Shown here piece after piece: positions 1 to 8,218 of a DNA stretch of 64,000 bases. A program made the translations under genes and the position numbers. The stretch comes from Nocardioides sp. GTDB lineage: Bacteria > Actinomycetota > Actinomycetes > Propionibacteriales > Nocardioidaceae. The first letter of the stretch is position 1. Every line of letters begins with the position of its first letter. Below the pieces are notes generated by a model. The model searched no databases. It had not been told where the DNA came from and worked only from the letters and a program-made list of their open reading frames with translations. The stretch is taken from NCBI GenBank assembly GCA_020636915.1, contig JACJWV010000004.1, forward strand, positions 1 through 64,000, written 5' to 3'.

Positions 1-447
1 CCCGGCAAGCTCGACCTCCCGCTCATCCAGGACCCGGTCTTCGGCTACCAGTCGGTCAACGTCGAGGCCCAGCTGGAGAACTCCTCCTCGCTGCTGCACT
101 GGATGCGCCGGATGATCCACGCGCGGCGCAACCACCCGGCCTTCGGGCTCGGCACCTTCCACGACCTCGGCGGCTCCAACCCGTCGGTGCTCTCCTACGT
201 ACGTGAGCACACCGACGAGAACGGGCACGAGGACCTGATCCTCTGCGTCAACAACCTCTCGCGCTTCCCGCAGCCGGTCGAGCTCGACCTGCGCCGGTTC
301 GAGGGCCGGCGCCCGGTCGAGCTCCTCGGCGGCGTCCCGTTCCCGGAGATCGGCGAGCTGCCGTACCTGCTCACGCTCGCCGGCTACGGCTTCTACTGGT
401 TCCGGCTGACCGCCCCCGAGACGACCGAGGAGGGGCTGCTGCTGTGA
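1..447 (+). CDS. treS: Trehalose synthase (maltose alpha-D-glucosyltransferase), C-terminal part only
   Basis: The window opens inside this gene, in frame from base 1, and only the last 148 residues are present. TreS is a GH13 enzyme that interconverts maltose and trehalose by an intramolecular transfer in the cytoplasm. Visible here are the conserved stretch with NVEAQLENSSSLLHWMRRMI, the end of the catalytic domain, and the C-terminal beta-sandwich with a VELLGG..FPEIG..PYLLTL run typical of TreS. The catalytic residues lie upstream of the window. The stop codon overlaps the GTG of the maltokinase gene by 4 bases (GTGA), so translation is probably coupled. The assignment rests on the C-terminal sequence and the treS-mak-glgB gene order. 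Confidence 0.88.
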   Translation, partial: PGKLDLPLIQDPVFGYQSVNVEAQLENSSSLLHWMRRMIHARRNHPAFGLGTFHDLGGSNPSVLSYVREHTDENGHEDLILCVNNLSRFPQPVELDLRRFEGRRPVELLGGVPFPEIGELPYLLTLAGYGFYWFRLTAPETTEEGLLL

Positions 448-1898
448 CCGCACCTACTTCCGTGGCAGACCGCGACGTGTACACCCGCTACCTCGAGCGG
501 ACCCGCTGGTTCGGCGGCAAGGGCCGACCCTTCGAGGTCGCGTCCGTGCGCCGGATCGGCGAGCTCCCGACCGCCCGCGAGGGCAGCCCGGTCGTGGTGA
601 TCGAACTGGTGGAGGTCGCCTACGGCGACGGGCCCGGGGGCTCGGAGGTCTACCAGGTGCCGATGGCGCTCTACACCGACCCCGAGACCCGGCTCGACCA
701 CGCGTTCATCGGCTGGTGGGAGGACCCCGACCACGGCTGGGTGCACGCGTACGACGCCCTGCACGACCGGGAGGCGATGGCCTGCTGGCTGGCGGCGTTC
801 GACCGGGCGGCCCGCGAGCCGGGCGGCAACCTCAACGACGCGAGCGGGCTGCGCTTCCACCGGCTGCCGGGCCACGACCTCGACATGGAGACGCACTCGA
901 CGCTCTTCTCCGGCGAGCAGTCGAACTCCTCGGTCGCCTTCGGTGACGACTCGCTGATGAAGGTCTTCCGCAAGATCACCCCGGGCGTGAACCCGGACAT
1001 CAGCGTCCACGAGGTGCTGACCAAGGCCGGCGGCGAGCACATCGCGTCCCTCTACGGCTGGCTCGACTGGGTGGACGGTGATCCCGACAGCGCGGCCGAC
1101 GAGGGCACCGGCACGACCATGCAGCTGGCGATGCTCCAGCAGTTCCTGCGCACCGCGAGCGACGGCTGGGACCTGGCGCTCGCGAGCGCCCGCAACCTCT
1201 TCGCGGAGGGCGACCTCCACGCCTACGAGGCCGGAGGCGACTTCGCCGCGGAGAGCGAGCGCCTCGGGACCGCTCTCCGCGAGGTGCACGCGGTGCTGGC
1301 CGAGCACTTCCCGGTCACCACCCTGGACCGCGACGAGGTGGCCGCGCTGGCCGACGGGATGGACGCCCGGCTCGACGAGGCGCTCGAGATCGTGCCCGAG
1401 CTCGCGGCCCACGCCGACACGCTGCGGGCGACCTACGCCCGGCTGCGCGAGCTCGTCGGCGTCTCGGTCCAGCAGATCCACGGCGACCTCCACCTCGGCC
1501 AGACCCTGCGCACCAGCCTGGGCTGGAAGATCGTCGACTTCGAGGGCGAGCCGGCCAAACCGCTCGCCGAGCGGCTCAAGCCCGACTCCCCCTGGCGCGA
1601 CGTGGCCGGCATGCTGCGCTCCTTCGACTACGTCCCGCACGTGGTGGAGCGCCAGTTCGCCGAGGACCACCCCGAGGGCGTCGAGCAGCGCGCCTACCGC
1701 GCCGGCGAGTGGGCGCACCGCAACCGCAACCACTTCCTGACCGCGTACGCCGGTGGCGAGCCCACTGCCGAGCAACGAGCCCTGCTCGACGCCTACGTCG
1801 CCGACAAGGCCGTCTACGAGACCGTCTACGAGACCCGCAACCGTCCGACCTGGGTGGGGATCCCGCTCGAGGCCGTGGCGAGGATCGGAGCAGCATGA
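444..1898 (+). CDS. mak: Maltokinase (alpha-maltose-1-phosphate synthase)
   Basis: Encodes 484 residues, near the usual 450-480 of the actinobacterial maltokinase (Pep2/Mak) family. The enzyme phosphorylates maltose to maltose-1-phosphate with ATP, feeding the GlgE route from trehalose to alpha-glucan. The start of the protein has the family's Y-x-x-x-L-x-x-x-R-W-F-G-G-K-G-R cap signature. The kinase-like phosphotransfer core is visible as HGDLHLGQ near residue 345 and the metal-binding DFEGEPAKPLAER near residue 364, followed by SPWRDVAGMLRSFDY. It starts with GTG overlapping the treS stop and ends in an ATGA overlap with glgB, so the three genes form one translationally coupled operon. No glgE is visible; it would be expected upstream of the window. 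Confidence 0.95.
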   Translation: MTAPTSVADRDVYTRYLERTRWFGGKGRPFEVASVRRIGELPTAREGSPVVVIELVEVAYGDGPGGSEVYQVPMALYTDPETRLDHAFIGWWEDPDHGWVHAYDALHDREAMACWLAAFDRAAREPGGNLNDASGLRFHRLPGHDLDMETHSTLFSGEQSNSSVAFGDDSLMKVFRKITPGVNPDISVHEVLTKAGGEHIASLYGWLDWVDGDPDSAADEGTGTTMQLAMLQQFLRTASDGWDLALASARNLFAEGDLHAYEAGGDFAAESERLGTALREVHAVLAEHFPVTTLDRDEVAALADGMDARLDEALEIVPELAAHADTLRATYARLRELVGVSVQQIHGDLHLGQTLRTSLGWKIVDFEGEPAKPLAERLKPDSPWRDVAGMLRSFDYVPHVVERQFAEDHPEGVEQRAYRAGEWAHRNRNHFLTAYAGGEPTAEQRALLDAYVADKAVYETVYETRNRPTWVGIPLEAVARIGAA

Positions 1899-4138
1899 AG
1901 TCATCGCGCAAGACCGAGCCGGCGCCCGTCGCCCGTCCGGGCGTGCTTCCCGTCCCGAGCGAGGAGCTCGGGCAGGTGGTCCACGGCGAGCACGGCAACC
2001 CGCACGGCGTCCTGGGCCCGCACCCGCACGACGGCGGCGTCACCGTCCGGGTCCTCAAGCCGCTCGCCTCCCGCGTCGCCGTCCGGTGGAGCGGTGCCGC
2101 CGGGTCGAGTGAGGAGGTCGAGCTCACCCACGAGCACGAGGGCATCTGGGTCGGCGTGCTCCCGCTGCCCGACGTCCCGGACTACCGGCTCGCCGTGAGC
2201 TACGGGCCGACGGAGCACGTGCTCGACGATCCGTACCGCTTCCTCCCGACCCTCGGCGAGGTCGACCTGCACCTGATCAACGAGGGCCGCCACGAGCGGC
2301 TCTGGGACGTCCTCGGCGCCCGGGTTCACCACTACCCCGGGGCGCTGGAGCCCGTGACGGGAACGGCGTTCGCGGTCTGGGCGCCCAACGCCCGCGCGAT
2401 CCGGCTCAAGGCCGACTTCAACAGCTGGGACGGCCGCGAGCACCCGATGCGTCAGCTCGGCACGTCCGGCGTGTGGGAGCTGTTCGTGCCAGGTGTCGGC
2501 AGCGGCACGGCGTACAAGTACGTCATCCTCGGTCCCGACGGCCACTGGCGCGAGAAGGCCGACCCGATGGCGTCCTGGGCCGAGAAGCCCGCCGACACCG
2601 CCTCGAAGGTCTTCGAGACCTCCTACACGTGGGGCGACACGGAGTGGATGGACGCGCGACCCTCGCGCCAGCCGGTCGCGGAGCCGATGAGCGTCTACGA
2701 GATGCACCTCGGCTCGTGGAAGAAGCACCTCGACGGGCGCTACTGGTCCTGGGCCGAGCTCGCCGACGAGCTGCCGGCGTACGTCGCCGGGCTCGGTTTC
2801 ACCCACGTCGAGCTCATGCCGGTGATGCAGCACCCCTTCGGCGGCTCGTGGGGCTACCACGTGACGTCGTACTTCGCGCCGGACTCGCGCTTCGGCGACC
2901 CCGACGGCTTCCGGCTGCTCGTCGACCGGCTGCACCAGGCCGGCGTCGGCGTCATCCTGGACTGGGTGCCGGGCCACTTCGCCACCGACGAGTGGGCGCT
3001 CGCGCGGTTCGACGGCACCCCGCTCTACGAGGACCCCAACCCCCAGCGTGGCTGGCACAAGGAGTGGGGCTCGCACATCTTCAACTTCGGCCGGCGCGAG
3101 GTGCGCAACTACCTCTACGCCAACGCGCTCTACTGGCTGGAGGAGTTCCACGCCGACGGGCTGCGGGTCGACGGGGTCGCGTCGATGCTCTACCTCGACT
3201 ACGCCCGCCAGGAGGGCGAGTGGACGCCCAACGTCCACGGCGGCCGCGAGAACCTCGAGGCCGTGCAGTTCCTCCAGGAGATGAACGCGACCGTCTACAA
3301 GCGGGTGCCCGGCATCACCACGATCGCCGAGGAGTCGACCTCGTGGCCGGGCGTGACCCGGCCGACCTCGGCCGACGGCCTCGGCTTCGGCTTCAAGTGG
3401 AACATGGGCTGGATGCACGACTCGCTCGGCTACATGGCGCGTGAGCCGGTGCACCGCAGCTACCACCACGGCGAGCTGACGTTCTCGCTCGTCTACGCGT
3501 GGTCGGAGAACTACGTGCTCCCGCTGAGCCACGACGAGGTCGTGCACGGCAAGGGCTCGCTGCTGCGCAAGATGCCCGGTGACCGCTGGCAGCAGCTGGC
3601 GAACCTGCGCGCCTACCTGGCGTTCATGTGGGCCCACCCCGGCAAGCAGCTGCTCTTCATGGGGTCCGAGATGGGTCAGGAGTCGGAGTGGGCCGAGTCC
3701 CGCGAGCTCGACTGGTGGCTGCTGGACCACCCCGAGCACCGGGGCATGTCCGACCTGGTCCGCGACCTCAACAAGGCGTACGTCGCCTCGCCCGCGCTCT
3801 GGTCGCGCGACAGCGACCCCGGCGGCTTCCAGTGGATCGACGCGAACGACGCGGGGCGCAACCTCTTCTCCTGGGTCCGTCGCGGCTCCGACGGTGCGCC
3901 CGACGTCGTCTGCGTCGCCAACTTCGCCGCGGTGCCGCACGCCGACCTCCGGCTGGGGATGCCCGCGGCCGGCGAGTGGGACGAGATCGTCAACACCGAC
4001 GCCGAGGCCTACACCGGCTCGGGGGTCGGCAACCTCGGCTCCGTCACCGCGGTCGAGGGTGAGTGGTCGGGCCAACCGGCGCACGCGACGGTCGTCGTAC
4101 CCCCGCTGGCGACGGTGTGGTTCCGGCACCGCCGGTGA
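1895..4138 (+). CDS. glgB: 1,4-alpha-glucan branching enzyme
   Basis: Encodes 747 residues, the normal size for actinobacterial GlgB (about 730). It cuts alpha-1,4 chains and re-attaches them as alpha-1,6 branches in glycogen-like alpha-glucan. The order is an N-terminal CBM48-type region (two beta-sandwich segments, residues about 30-230), a GH13 barrel and a C-terminal beta domain. The catalytic nucleophile sits in GLRVDGVASMLY (about residue 424), the acid/base in TTIAEESTSWPG (about 475), and the third acid in LSHDEVVHGKGS (about 543). The frame stays open upstream into mak, but the ATG at 1895 overlaps the mak stop as ATGA and follows GGAG at 1887-1890, so this start was chosen. Confidence 0.96.
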   Translation: MKSSRKTEPAPVARPGVLPVPSEELGQVVHGEHGNPHGVLGPHPHDGGVTVRVLKPLASRVAVRWSGAAGSSEEVELTHEHEGIWVGVLPLPDVPDYRLAVSYGPTEHVLDDPYRFLPTLGEVDLHLINEGRHERLWDVLGARVHHYPGALEPVTGTAFAVWAPNARAIRLKADFNSWDGREHPMRQLGTSGVWELFVPGVGSGTAYKYVILGPDGHWREKADPMASWAEKPADTASKVFETSYTWGDTEWMDARPSRQPVAEPMSVYEMHLGSWKKHLDGRYWSWAELADELPAYVAGLGFTHVELMPVMQHPFGGSWGYHVTSYFAPDSRFGDPDGFRLLVDRLHQAGVGVILDWVPGHFATDEWALARFDGTPLYEDPNPQRGWHKEWGSHIFNFGRREVRNYLYANALYWLEEFHADGLRVDGVASMLYLDYARQEGEWTPNVHGGRENLEAVQFLQEMNATVYKRVPGITTIAEESTSWPGVTRPTSADGLGFGFKWNMGWMHDSLGYMAREPVHRSYHHGELTFSLVYAWSENYVLPLSHDEVVHGKGSLLRKMPGDRWQQLANLRAYLAFMWAHPGKQLLFMGSEMGQESEWAESRELDWWLLDHPEHRGMSDLVRDLNKAYVASPALWSRDSDPGGFQWIDANDAGRNLFSWVRRGSDGAPDVVCVANFAAVPHADLRLGMPAAGEWDEIVNTDAEAYTGSGVGNLGSVTAVEGEWSGQPAHATVVVPPLATVWFRHRR

Positions 4139-4166
4139 CCTGGGTCCGGAGGTCCGCGCGGGTGGC

Positions 4167-4172
4167 TAGAGT
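4167..4172 (+). promoter_or_regulatory. TAGAGT -10 box of a probable leaderless gene
   Basis: TAGAGT lies exactly 6 bases before the GTG of the GNAT-Nudix gene and no Shine-Dalgarno sequence is present between them. This fits the TAnnnT-N6/7-start arrangement of leaderless actinobacterial transcripts, which recurs many times in this window. It also separates this gene from the glgB operon 40 bases upstream. Confidence 0.5.
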
Positions 4173-4178
4173 CGGATC

Positions 4179-4934
4179 GTGACCGAGCAGACCACCGTGA
4201 CCACCGTCGCGGAGGGCGTCGCCCGGGTCTCCTGGACCCCGGACCAGCCGATCGACGTCGTCCGGCACGAGGTCGCGGCCGCGCTCACCGAGCACGCGCG
4301 CGTGGAGGCCCTCGTGGACCCCGACGACGAGTCGGCCCAGCGGGTGGCGACCTGGTCGGGGCTGCGCCGCGAGGGCGTGATGCGTGGGGTGACGGTCGAC
4401 GGACGGACCGTCGACCGGATCGTCTACGCGCGCCTGGCGACCGACACCCCGGTGCACGAGCCGGAGGGCTTCCGGGCGCTGCTCAACTCCTTCCTGCCAC
4501 GCAAGCGTGCGATCAGCCAGCTGCTCGCACGCGCCGACGACGGCCGCGTCCTGCTGTGCCAGCTGACCTACAAGCAGGACTGGGACCTGCCCGGCGGCGT
4601 GGTCGAGGTCGGCGAGTCGCCGCAGGTCGCCGTCGCTCGCGAGGTCGAGGAGGAGCTCGGCCTGACGATCCCGGCCGGCCGGCTGCTGCTCACCGACTGG
4701 CTGCCGGCCTGGAGCGGGTGGGACGACGCTCTGTGCCTGGTCTTCGACGGCGGCGTCCACGACGCCGGTGTGCTCGACCGCGTCGTGCGGCAGACCCGGG
4801 AGATCCGGTCGGTCGCGTTCTGCAGCCTCGACGAGGTCGCCGACCGCTGCGCCGACTTCACCGCCCGCCGGATCGCCGCGGCGGTCACCAACCTCGACGG
4901 CCCCGGCCCGGCCTACACCGAGTCCGGCCGCTAG
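4179..4934 (+). CDS. GNAT-like fragment fused to a Nudix hydrolase domain
   Basis: Encodes 251 residues. Residues about 1-95 resemble the C-terminal half of a GNAT acetyltransferase (DDESAQRVATWSGLRREGVM followed by a VDGRTVDRIVYARL strand), the part that closes over acetyl-CoA. Residues about 105-235 form a Nudix domain with a canonical box, G-x5-E-x7-REVEEELGL, whose glutamates bind the divalent metal used to hydrolyse a nucleoside-diphosphate-linked substrate. The substrate cannot be told from the sequence. The partial GNAT segment lacks the acetyl-CoA pyrophosphate loop, so it may serve as a binding or dimer module only. The GTG start sits 6 bases after a TAGAGT box. It stands alone between the glg operon and a palindrome-rich gap. 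Confidence 0.8.
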   Translation: MTEQTTVTTVAEGVARVSWTPDQPIDVVRHEVAAALTEHARVEALVDPDDESAQRVATWSGLRREGVMRGVTVDGRTVDRIVYARLATDTPVHEPEGFRALLNSFLPRKRAISQLLARADDGRVLLCQLTYKQDWDLPGGVVEVGESPQVAVAREVEEELGLTIPAGRLLLTDWLPAWSGWDDALCLVFDGGVHDAGVLDRVVRQTREIRSVAFCSLDEVADRCADFTARRIAAAVTNLDGPGPAYTESGR

Positions 4935-4947
4935 CGCGGCCGGGAGT

Positions 4948-5029
4948 TTCGTCGGCCGGCCGACGAATTCCGACGCGGGACGACGAAGCTTCGTCGTCCC
5001 GGCGCGGGTTTTGTCGGCCGGCCGACGAA
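4948..5029. repeat. Cluster of three palindromes in an intergenic gap
   Basis: Three dyads lie end to end. A perfect 20-bp palindrome at 4948-4967 has half TTCGTCGGCC. A perfect 26-bp palindrome at 4976-5001 has half CGGGACGACGAAG. A second copy of the first, at 5010-5029, differs by one base in its left arm (TTT for TTC). All three share the core words TCGTCG/CGACGA. They could fold into a rho-independent-like terminator after the GNAT-Nudix gene, or be binding sites for a dimeric regulator of the following gene. There is no T-tract after the stems. Confidence 0.6.
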
Positions 5030-5067
5030 TCCCGCCACCGCTTGACGCGGCGTGCAATCATGATTAC

Positions 5068-5577
5068 ATGATTACCGAAGAAGACAGGGAGCGGGTGACC
5101 GGCTGGTTCACCGGACGGCTCCCGGCGGACTGGCAGCCCGCCGAGGTGACGATCGACCGCGAGGAGATCACGGTCGTGCTGACGACGGTGGACGTCGACG
5201 CCGACGGGTCGGAAGCCGCGCAGGCGGAGGCCCGCGCGGGGCGAGCGGCGGCGTTCCGCGAGGACACCCGCGAGCAGCGGATGGAGATCGCGCGGGAGGC
5301 GCAGCACCGCTTCGAGCGCAAGGTCTCGTGGGGCGTGGTCGTCGGCGGACGACGGGAGCTGTGGACGCACGTCGCCGCGCCCGTGATGACGCGGCTGCGG
5401 CAGCAGCAGCGGCTGGTGCTCGACACCCTCGTCGACGCCGGCGTGGCACGGTCCCGCTCGGACGCCCTGGCCTGGTGCGTGCGCCTGGTCGGCCAGCACG
5501 AGGGCGACTGGCTCACCGAGCTGCGCGAGGCGATGACCGCGGTCGCCGACGTCCGCGCCAAAGGCCCCGCGGCCTGA
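5068..5577 (+). CDS. Hypothetical protein with a possible ribbon-helix-helix segment
   Basis: Encodes 169 residues if translation starts at the second ATG of a tandem ATGATTAC repeat (5060 and 5068); only the second is in frame. I do not recognise a named family. The N-terminal half is charged (MITEEDRERVTGWF, then DREEITVVLTTVDVDADGSE) and the middle is a strongly charged helix rich in Arg and Glu. Residues about 115-150, LRQQQRLVLDTLVDAGVARS followed by RSDALAWCVRLV, look like the helix-turn-helix half of a ribbon-helix-helix fold, where R-S-x-A-L is common. The start lies inside AATCATGATT, a 10-bp palindrome, which could be an operator. Function is unknown. Confidence 0.6.
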   Translation: MITEEDRERVTGWFTGRLPADWQPAEVTIDREEITVVLTTVDVDADGSEAAQAEARAGRAAAFREDTREQRMEIAREAQHRFERKVSWGVVVGGRRELWTHVAAPVMTRLRQQQRLVLDTLVDAGVARSRSDALAWCVRLVGQHEGDWLTELREAMTAVADVRAKGPAA

Positions 5578-5589
5578 TCCGGGCGTCGC

Positions 5590-5595
5590 TAGATT
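5590..5595 (+). promoter_or_regulatory. TAGATT -10 box before yccF
   Basis: TAGATT ends 6 bases before the GTG of the YccF-like gene, with no ribosome binding site in between. It is another example of the leaderless start pattern of this window. Confidence 0.5.
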
Positions 5596-5601
5596 GGCGG
5601 C

Positions 5602-6000
5602 GTGAAGGTCCTGCTCAACATCATCTGGCTGGTCCTGTGCGGCTTCTGGATGGCGATCGGGTACGCCGTGGCCGGCATCGTGTGCTGCATCCTCATCATC
5701 ACGATCCCGTTCGGCGTCGCCTCCTTCAGGATCGCCGGCTACGCGCTGTGGCCGTTCGGGCGGACGACGGTGCGCAAGCCCACCGCTGGCTTCTGGTCGG
5801 CGCTCGGCAACGTCATCTGGGTGCTGGTCGCCGGCATCTGGCTGGCGATCGGCCACGTCGTCACCGGCATCGCGATGTGCGTGACGATCATCGGCATCCC
5901 GCTCGGCATCGCGAGCTTCAAGATGGTGCCGATCTCGCTGCTACCGCTGGGCCGGGACATCGTCCCGACGGACCAGGTCGGGTACGCACCCGTCGTCTGA
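5602..6000 (+). CDS. yccF: YccF-family inner membrane protein
   Basis: Encodes 132 residues made of two YccF repeats. Each has a hydrophobic helix pair followed by a glycine/proline turn (TIPFGVASFRIAGYALWPFG in the first, GIPLGIASFKMVPISLLPLG in the second). The protein is membrane embedded with about four helices; its biochemical role is not established for the family. The GTG start lies 6 bases after TAGATT, so the message is probably leaderless. The last 60 bases overlap, tail to tail, the coding end of the EamA transporter on the other strand. Confidence 0.85.
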   Translation: MKVLLNIIWLVLCGFWMAIGYAVAGIVCCILIITIPFGVASFRIAGYALWPFGRTTVRKPTAGFWSALGNVIWVLVAGIWLAIGHVVTGIAMCVTIIGIPLGIASFKMVPISLLPLGRDIVPTDQVGYAPVV

Positions 6001-6873
6001 GGGCCGCCGCACCCGGGAGGACGGCCCCGGGCGCATCGTGACCAGCACGCCGAGCACGAGCAGCAGCCCACCGCCGAGCTCGGCCGCATTCGGCCGCTCC
6101 GCCAGCAGGATCCAGGCCGAGCCCATCGCGACCACGGGCGCGAGGAGCACCCACGGGACCACGGCTGACGGCGGGTTCCGCGCGAGCAGCGTGTTGAAGA
6201 CGGCGTACCCCACGAGGGACGCGAGTCCGGCGGTGTAGAGCGTGGACACCGTGGCCTGCCACGAGAACGACGCGAGGGCATCGCCCACCACGGTCGGGCC
6301 GTCGACGAGCAGCGACAGGGCGAGCAACGGCACCGGGACCACCAGTGCGGACCACACCGTCAGCGACAGCCCGCCCCGGACGCCTGACGCCCGGCTGACG
6401 ACGTTGCCGATGCCCCAGGACAGGGCGCCGAGCAGGCAGAGCGCCAGCGCGACGGCGGACACGTGGCCACCGCGGCCCAGGGCGACCACCGCGAGCCCGA
6501 CGCACCCCAACAGCGCCCCGACTGCCTGCGGCAGCGTGGGCAGCTCGCGCAGCACGCCGGCGGCGATCACCACGGTGAAGACCACCTGGGCCTGCAGCAC
6601 CAGCGCGGCCAGCCCGGGCGGCATGCCGGCCGCCATGGAGACGTACAGGAAGCCGAACTGCCCCAGCGACATGAACAGGCCGACCGCGGCGATCGTCCGC
6701 CACGGAGCGTCGGGGCGGCGGACCAGGAGGACGGCTGGGAACACCACGACCGTGAACCGGATCGCGGCGAAGAGCAGGGGCGGGACCCCCTCCATGCCCC
6801 AGTCGATCACCACGAAGTTGAAGCCCCAGATCGTCGCCACCAGGGCGGCGAGGAGCGAGTCGCGGCGGGTCAT
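5941..6873 (-). CDS. EamA/DMT-family transporter
   Basis: Encodes 310 residues with about ten transmembrane helices in two EamA halves (LLAALVATIWGFNFVVIDWG at the start, LSWGIGNVVSRASG mid-protein, VVPWVLLAPVVAMGSAWILL in the second half). Members export amino acids or small metabolites; the substrate cannot be predicted here. The frame stays open far upstream through the neighbouring LysR gene, but ATG at 6873 begins a typical N-terminus (MTRRDSLLAALVA). It is divergent from the lysR gene at 6946, the classic arrangement for a LysR-controlled exporter. The C-terminal 20 or so residues are polar and overlap the 3' end of yccF by 60 bases, which may be a read-through extension. Confidence 0.9.
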   Translation of the reverse strand: MTRRDSLLAALVATIWGFNFVVIDWGMEGVPPLLFAAIRFTVVVFPAVLLVRRPDAPWRTIAAVGLFMSLGQFGFLYVSMAAGMPPGLAALVLQAQVVFTVVIAAGVLRELPTLPQAVGALLGCVGLAVVALGRGGHVSAVALALCLLGALSWGIGNVVSRASGVRGGLSLTVWSALVVPVPLLALSLLVDGPTVVGDALASFSWQATVSTLYTAGLASLVGYAVFNTLLARNPPSAVVPWVLLAPVVAMGSAWILLAERPNAAELGGGLLLVLGVLVTMRPGPSSRVRRPSDDGCVPDLVRRDDVPAQR

Positions 6874-6917
6874 CGCGCCAGTCAACCGGATCCGACGTTG
6901 AAGCACCAGCGATTGAT

Positions 6918-6940
6918 GATGCCCTGGTCCATGTAGCATC
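6918..6940. promoter_or_regulatory. Candidate LysR operator and leaderless lysR promoter
   Basis: The 72-bp divergent gap holds an inverted repeat GATGC-N13-GCATC, a spacing usual for LysR-type dimers. Its right arm overlaps a TAGCAT box at 6934-6939, which stands 6 bases before the lysR ATG. Binding here would explain autorepression of lysR and control of the EamA gene. Confidence 0.45.
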
Positions 6941-6945
6941 GCTGC

Positions 6946-7833
6946 ATGATTGAGCTCACTGCGCTCGCCAGCCTGCGCGCCGTCGACACCCACGGGTCGG
7001 TCGTCGCCGCCGCCGACGCCCTCGGCTACACGCCGAGCGCCGTGTCGCAGCAGGTCAAGCGGCTGGAGCGGCAGACCGGGGTGGCCCTGCTCGAGCGGGT
7101 CGGCCGCGGCGTCATCCTCACCGACCACGGCCGGCACCTCGTCGACGCCGGCGGCCGGCTCCTCGCCGACCTCGAGGAGGTCGAGTCGACCCTGCACCAG
7201 CGGGCCGGTACGGTCGCGGGCCACCTGCGCCTCACCGCGTTCTCGACCGCGATGCGCGGGCTGGTCGCGCCGGTCGTGCGTGACCTGCGCGCGGAGCATC
7301 CCGACCTGACCCTCAGCCTCACCGAGCGCGAGCCCTGGGACACCGTCGACCTCGTGGCGTCCGGCCAGACCGACCTCGGCGTCGTCCACCGCTGGGGCGA
7401 CCTCTCGATCAACGTCCCCGACCACCTGGCGTCGACGATCGTCGCCCGGGACCTGGCCGACGTCGTCCTGCACCGGGACCACCCGCTCGCCGGCTCGCCG
7501 GTCCTCAGCCCGCACGACCTCCTCGACGAGCAGTGGATCGCGACGCCGGAGGGCACCATCTGCCGCCAGTGGCTGACCCGGATGTACGCCGGGACCGGGC
7601 GGCTCCCCCGCATCGCGCACACCGCCATGGAGTTCGACTCCCACCTCGCCCTGGTGCGTGCGGGCCTCGGCATCGCCCTGGTACCGCGACTGGGCCGCCA
7701 ACCCCTCGGCGACGAGCTCGTCGCCGTACCGGCGCGCGACCCCGAGCCGACCCGCGACGTGCTCGTCGTGCACCGCCGGAGCATGGCGGACTCACCTGCC
7801 GTGCGAGCGGTCCTGGACCACCTCGTGCGCTGA
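6946..7833 (+). CDS. LysR-family transcriptional regulator
   Basis: Encodes 295 residues, the standard LysR length. The N-terminal winged helix-turn-helix is clear (residues 1-60: LASLRAVDTHGSVVAAADAL, then TPSAVSQQVKRLE). A linker helix and a periplasmic-binding-protein-like effector domain follow from about residue 90. It resembles the ArgP/PecT-like regulators found beside EamA/LysE exporters. It is divergent from the EamA transporter, which is its likely target. The effector is unknown. The 3' end overlaps the convergent membrane protein gene by 42 bases. Confidence 0.92.
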   Translation: MIELTALASLRAVDTHGSVVAAADALGYTPSAVSQQVKRLERQTGVALLERVGRGVILTDHGRHLVDAGGRLLADLEEVESTLHQRAGTVAGHLRLTAFSTAMRGLVAPVVRDLRAEHPDLTLSLTEREPWDTVDLVASGQTDLGVVHRWGDLSINVPDHLASTIVARDLADVVLHRDHPLAGSPVLSPHDLLDEQWIATPEGTICRQWLTRMYAGTGRLPRIAHTAMEFDSHLALVRAGLGIALVPRLGRQPLGDELVAVPARDPEPTRDVLVVHRRSMADSPAVRAVLDHLVR

Positions 7834-8214
7834 CCGGTCCCGCCACCACCGGCGCAGCAGGAGGAGGGCCACCACCGCGAGGATCGTCGTCAGGAGCACC
7901 CCCAGCGCCCGCGCCTCGCCGGGGTCGTCCGGGGCCTTCGGGCCGGTGCCCACGAACTGCTCGGGCGCGACGAGCAGGCCGACGGTCCAGGTGAGCACCA
8001 TGAGCACGACGGCCGCCGCGGCGACCGCCAGGGCGGCGAGGTCGCGCGTGGTCAGGAACAGGACGGCCAGGGCGAGCACCAGCACCAGCCGGAGCACCCG
8101 CGCCACCACCTGGAAGGAGCCCCCGGGGTCGCCCAGGACCAGCTGCCCGACGAGGAGCAGCGCGAGCAGGACGAGACCCGACCCCCACAGCAGGTCACTG
8201 CGGGAGCGGCTCAC
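7792..8214 (-). CDS. Small four-helix membrane protein, function unknown
   Basis: Encodes 140 residues with four hydrophobic segments (LLWGSGLVLLALLLVGQLVL, VLRLVLVLALAVLFL, LAVAAAAVVLMVLTWTVGLL, VLLTTILAVVALLLLRRW) and short charged loops. I recognise no named family. The GTG at 8214 lies 4 bases downstream of the stop of the thioredoxin-fold gene, so the two are very probably co-transcribed and translationally coupled. The longer frame upstream is antisense noise within that gene. The last 42 bases overlap the 3' end of the convergent lysR gene. Confidence 0.75.
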   Translation of the reverse strand: MSRSRSDLLWGSGLVLLALLLVGQLVLGDPGGSFQVVARVLRLVLVLALAVLFLTTRDLAALAVAAAAVVLMVLTWTVGLLVAPEQFVGTGPKAPDDPGEARALGVLLTTILAVVALLLLRRWWRDRSAHEVVQDRSHGR

Positions 8215-8218
8215 GAGG

